This document shows positions 63,945 to 64,000 of a stretch of DNA of 64,000 nt, piece after piece (the stretch's first letter is position 1; the number at the start of each line of letters is the position of its first letter). The notes under the pieces were generated by a model. The model saw only the letters and a program-made list of their open reading frames with translations. It made no database searches and had not been told where the DNA came from. Source of the stretch: Arenibacter algicola (GTDB lineage Bacteria > Bacteroidota > Bacteroidia > Flavobacteriales > Flavobacteriaceae). The translations under genes were made by a program, and so were the position numbers. Location of the stretch: positions 62,001 to 126,000 of the forward strand of contig NZ_JAHKPO010000007.1 of assembly GCF_018860365.1 (NCBI RefSeq). The letters run 5' to 3'.

Positions 63945-64000
63945 ATGATGAAAATCGCAAATGCTCCATGCTCATGGGGCGCCTTGGAATTTGACCTGGA
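63945..64000 (+). CDS. iolE: Inosose dehydratase, 3'-truncated by the window edge
   Basis: Only the first 18 codons are present: MMKIANAPCSWGALEFDL. APCSWG at the start of a TIM-barrel (xylose-isomerase-like) protein is typical of IolE, which dehydrates 2-keto-myo-inositol to the substrate of IolD. The position 12 bp after iolA supports the call. Either of the two adjacent ATG codons could be the start. An iolG-type inositol dehydrogenase is expected further downstream but is outside the window. Confidence 0.72.
   Translation, partial: MMKIANAPCSWGALEFDL

Noticed and set aside
1-64000. tRNA or rRNA genes, prophage, transposase or integrase
   Set aside because: None was recognised on either strand. 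No tRNA-like TTCGAATCC arm in a cloverleaf context and no transposase-like protein were found.

Overview
The window looks like chromosomal DNA of a marine member of the Bacteroidota, most likely a Flavobacteriaceae (Zobellia/Maribacter/Arenibacter-like). Two SusC/SusD pairs, an ECF sigma/FecR pair feeding a TonB receptor with an STN domain, a type IX secretion (T9SS) cargo with its PorP/SprF partner, many sulfatases, and TAnnTTTG-type promoter boxes all point that way. The family placement is inferred from gene content; no rRNA or tRNA gene was seen.

Region 1 (1-23967) is a polysaccharide utilisation locus for a sulfated glycan. It holds a 5'-truncated sulfatase, ECF sigma factor and FecR anti-sigma, SusC with an STN domain, SusD, a PhoD-like phosphatase, sulfatases, a right-handed beta-helix protein resembling GH110 alpha-1,3-galactosidases, a PA14-bearing sulfatase, a sulfatase broken by one in-frame TAA, a PAP2 phosphatase and a lipoprotein galactose mutarotase. 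GH110, mutarotase and six sulfatases together suggest a sulfated glycan with alpha-linked galactose.

Region 2 (24051-35350) is an electron-transfer cassette. Six tightly packed plus-strand genes encode a membrane b-type-cytochrome-like protein, a membrane-anchored ferredoxin/FAD/NAD(P) oxidoreductase, two giant multihaem c-type cytochromes (23 and 22 CxxCH motifs), an outer-membrane beta-barrel and an OB-fold lipoprotein. A convergent gene for a fused ResB-CcsA cytochrome c synthase follows. It reads as an inner-to-outer-membrane electron conduit and is the most unusual system in the window.

Region 3 (35350-48962) is mixed. It contains a 40-residue single-span membrane protein, a PorP/SprF protein in operon with a 1361-residue surface protein (two BspA-like repeat modules, thrombospondin type 3 repeats, T9SS type B C-terminal domain), an AraC-type regulator, a coiled-coil protein, an LpxL/HtrB-type acyltransferase, a sialidase/phytanoyl-CoA-dioxygenase-like/creatininase-like operon, and a small outer-membrane barrel protein.

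Region 4 (49672-64000) is a myo-inositol catabolic locus: SusC/SusD, a LacI-family regulator, then class II aldolase, iolB, iolC, iolD, a sodium-solute symporter, iolA and the start of iolE, running off the window. An identical 17-bp LacI-type operator-like sequence lies upstream of both susC and the iol operon, tying uptake and catabolism into one probable regulon.
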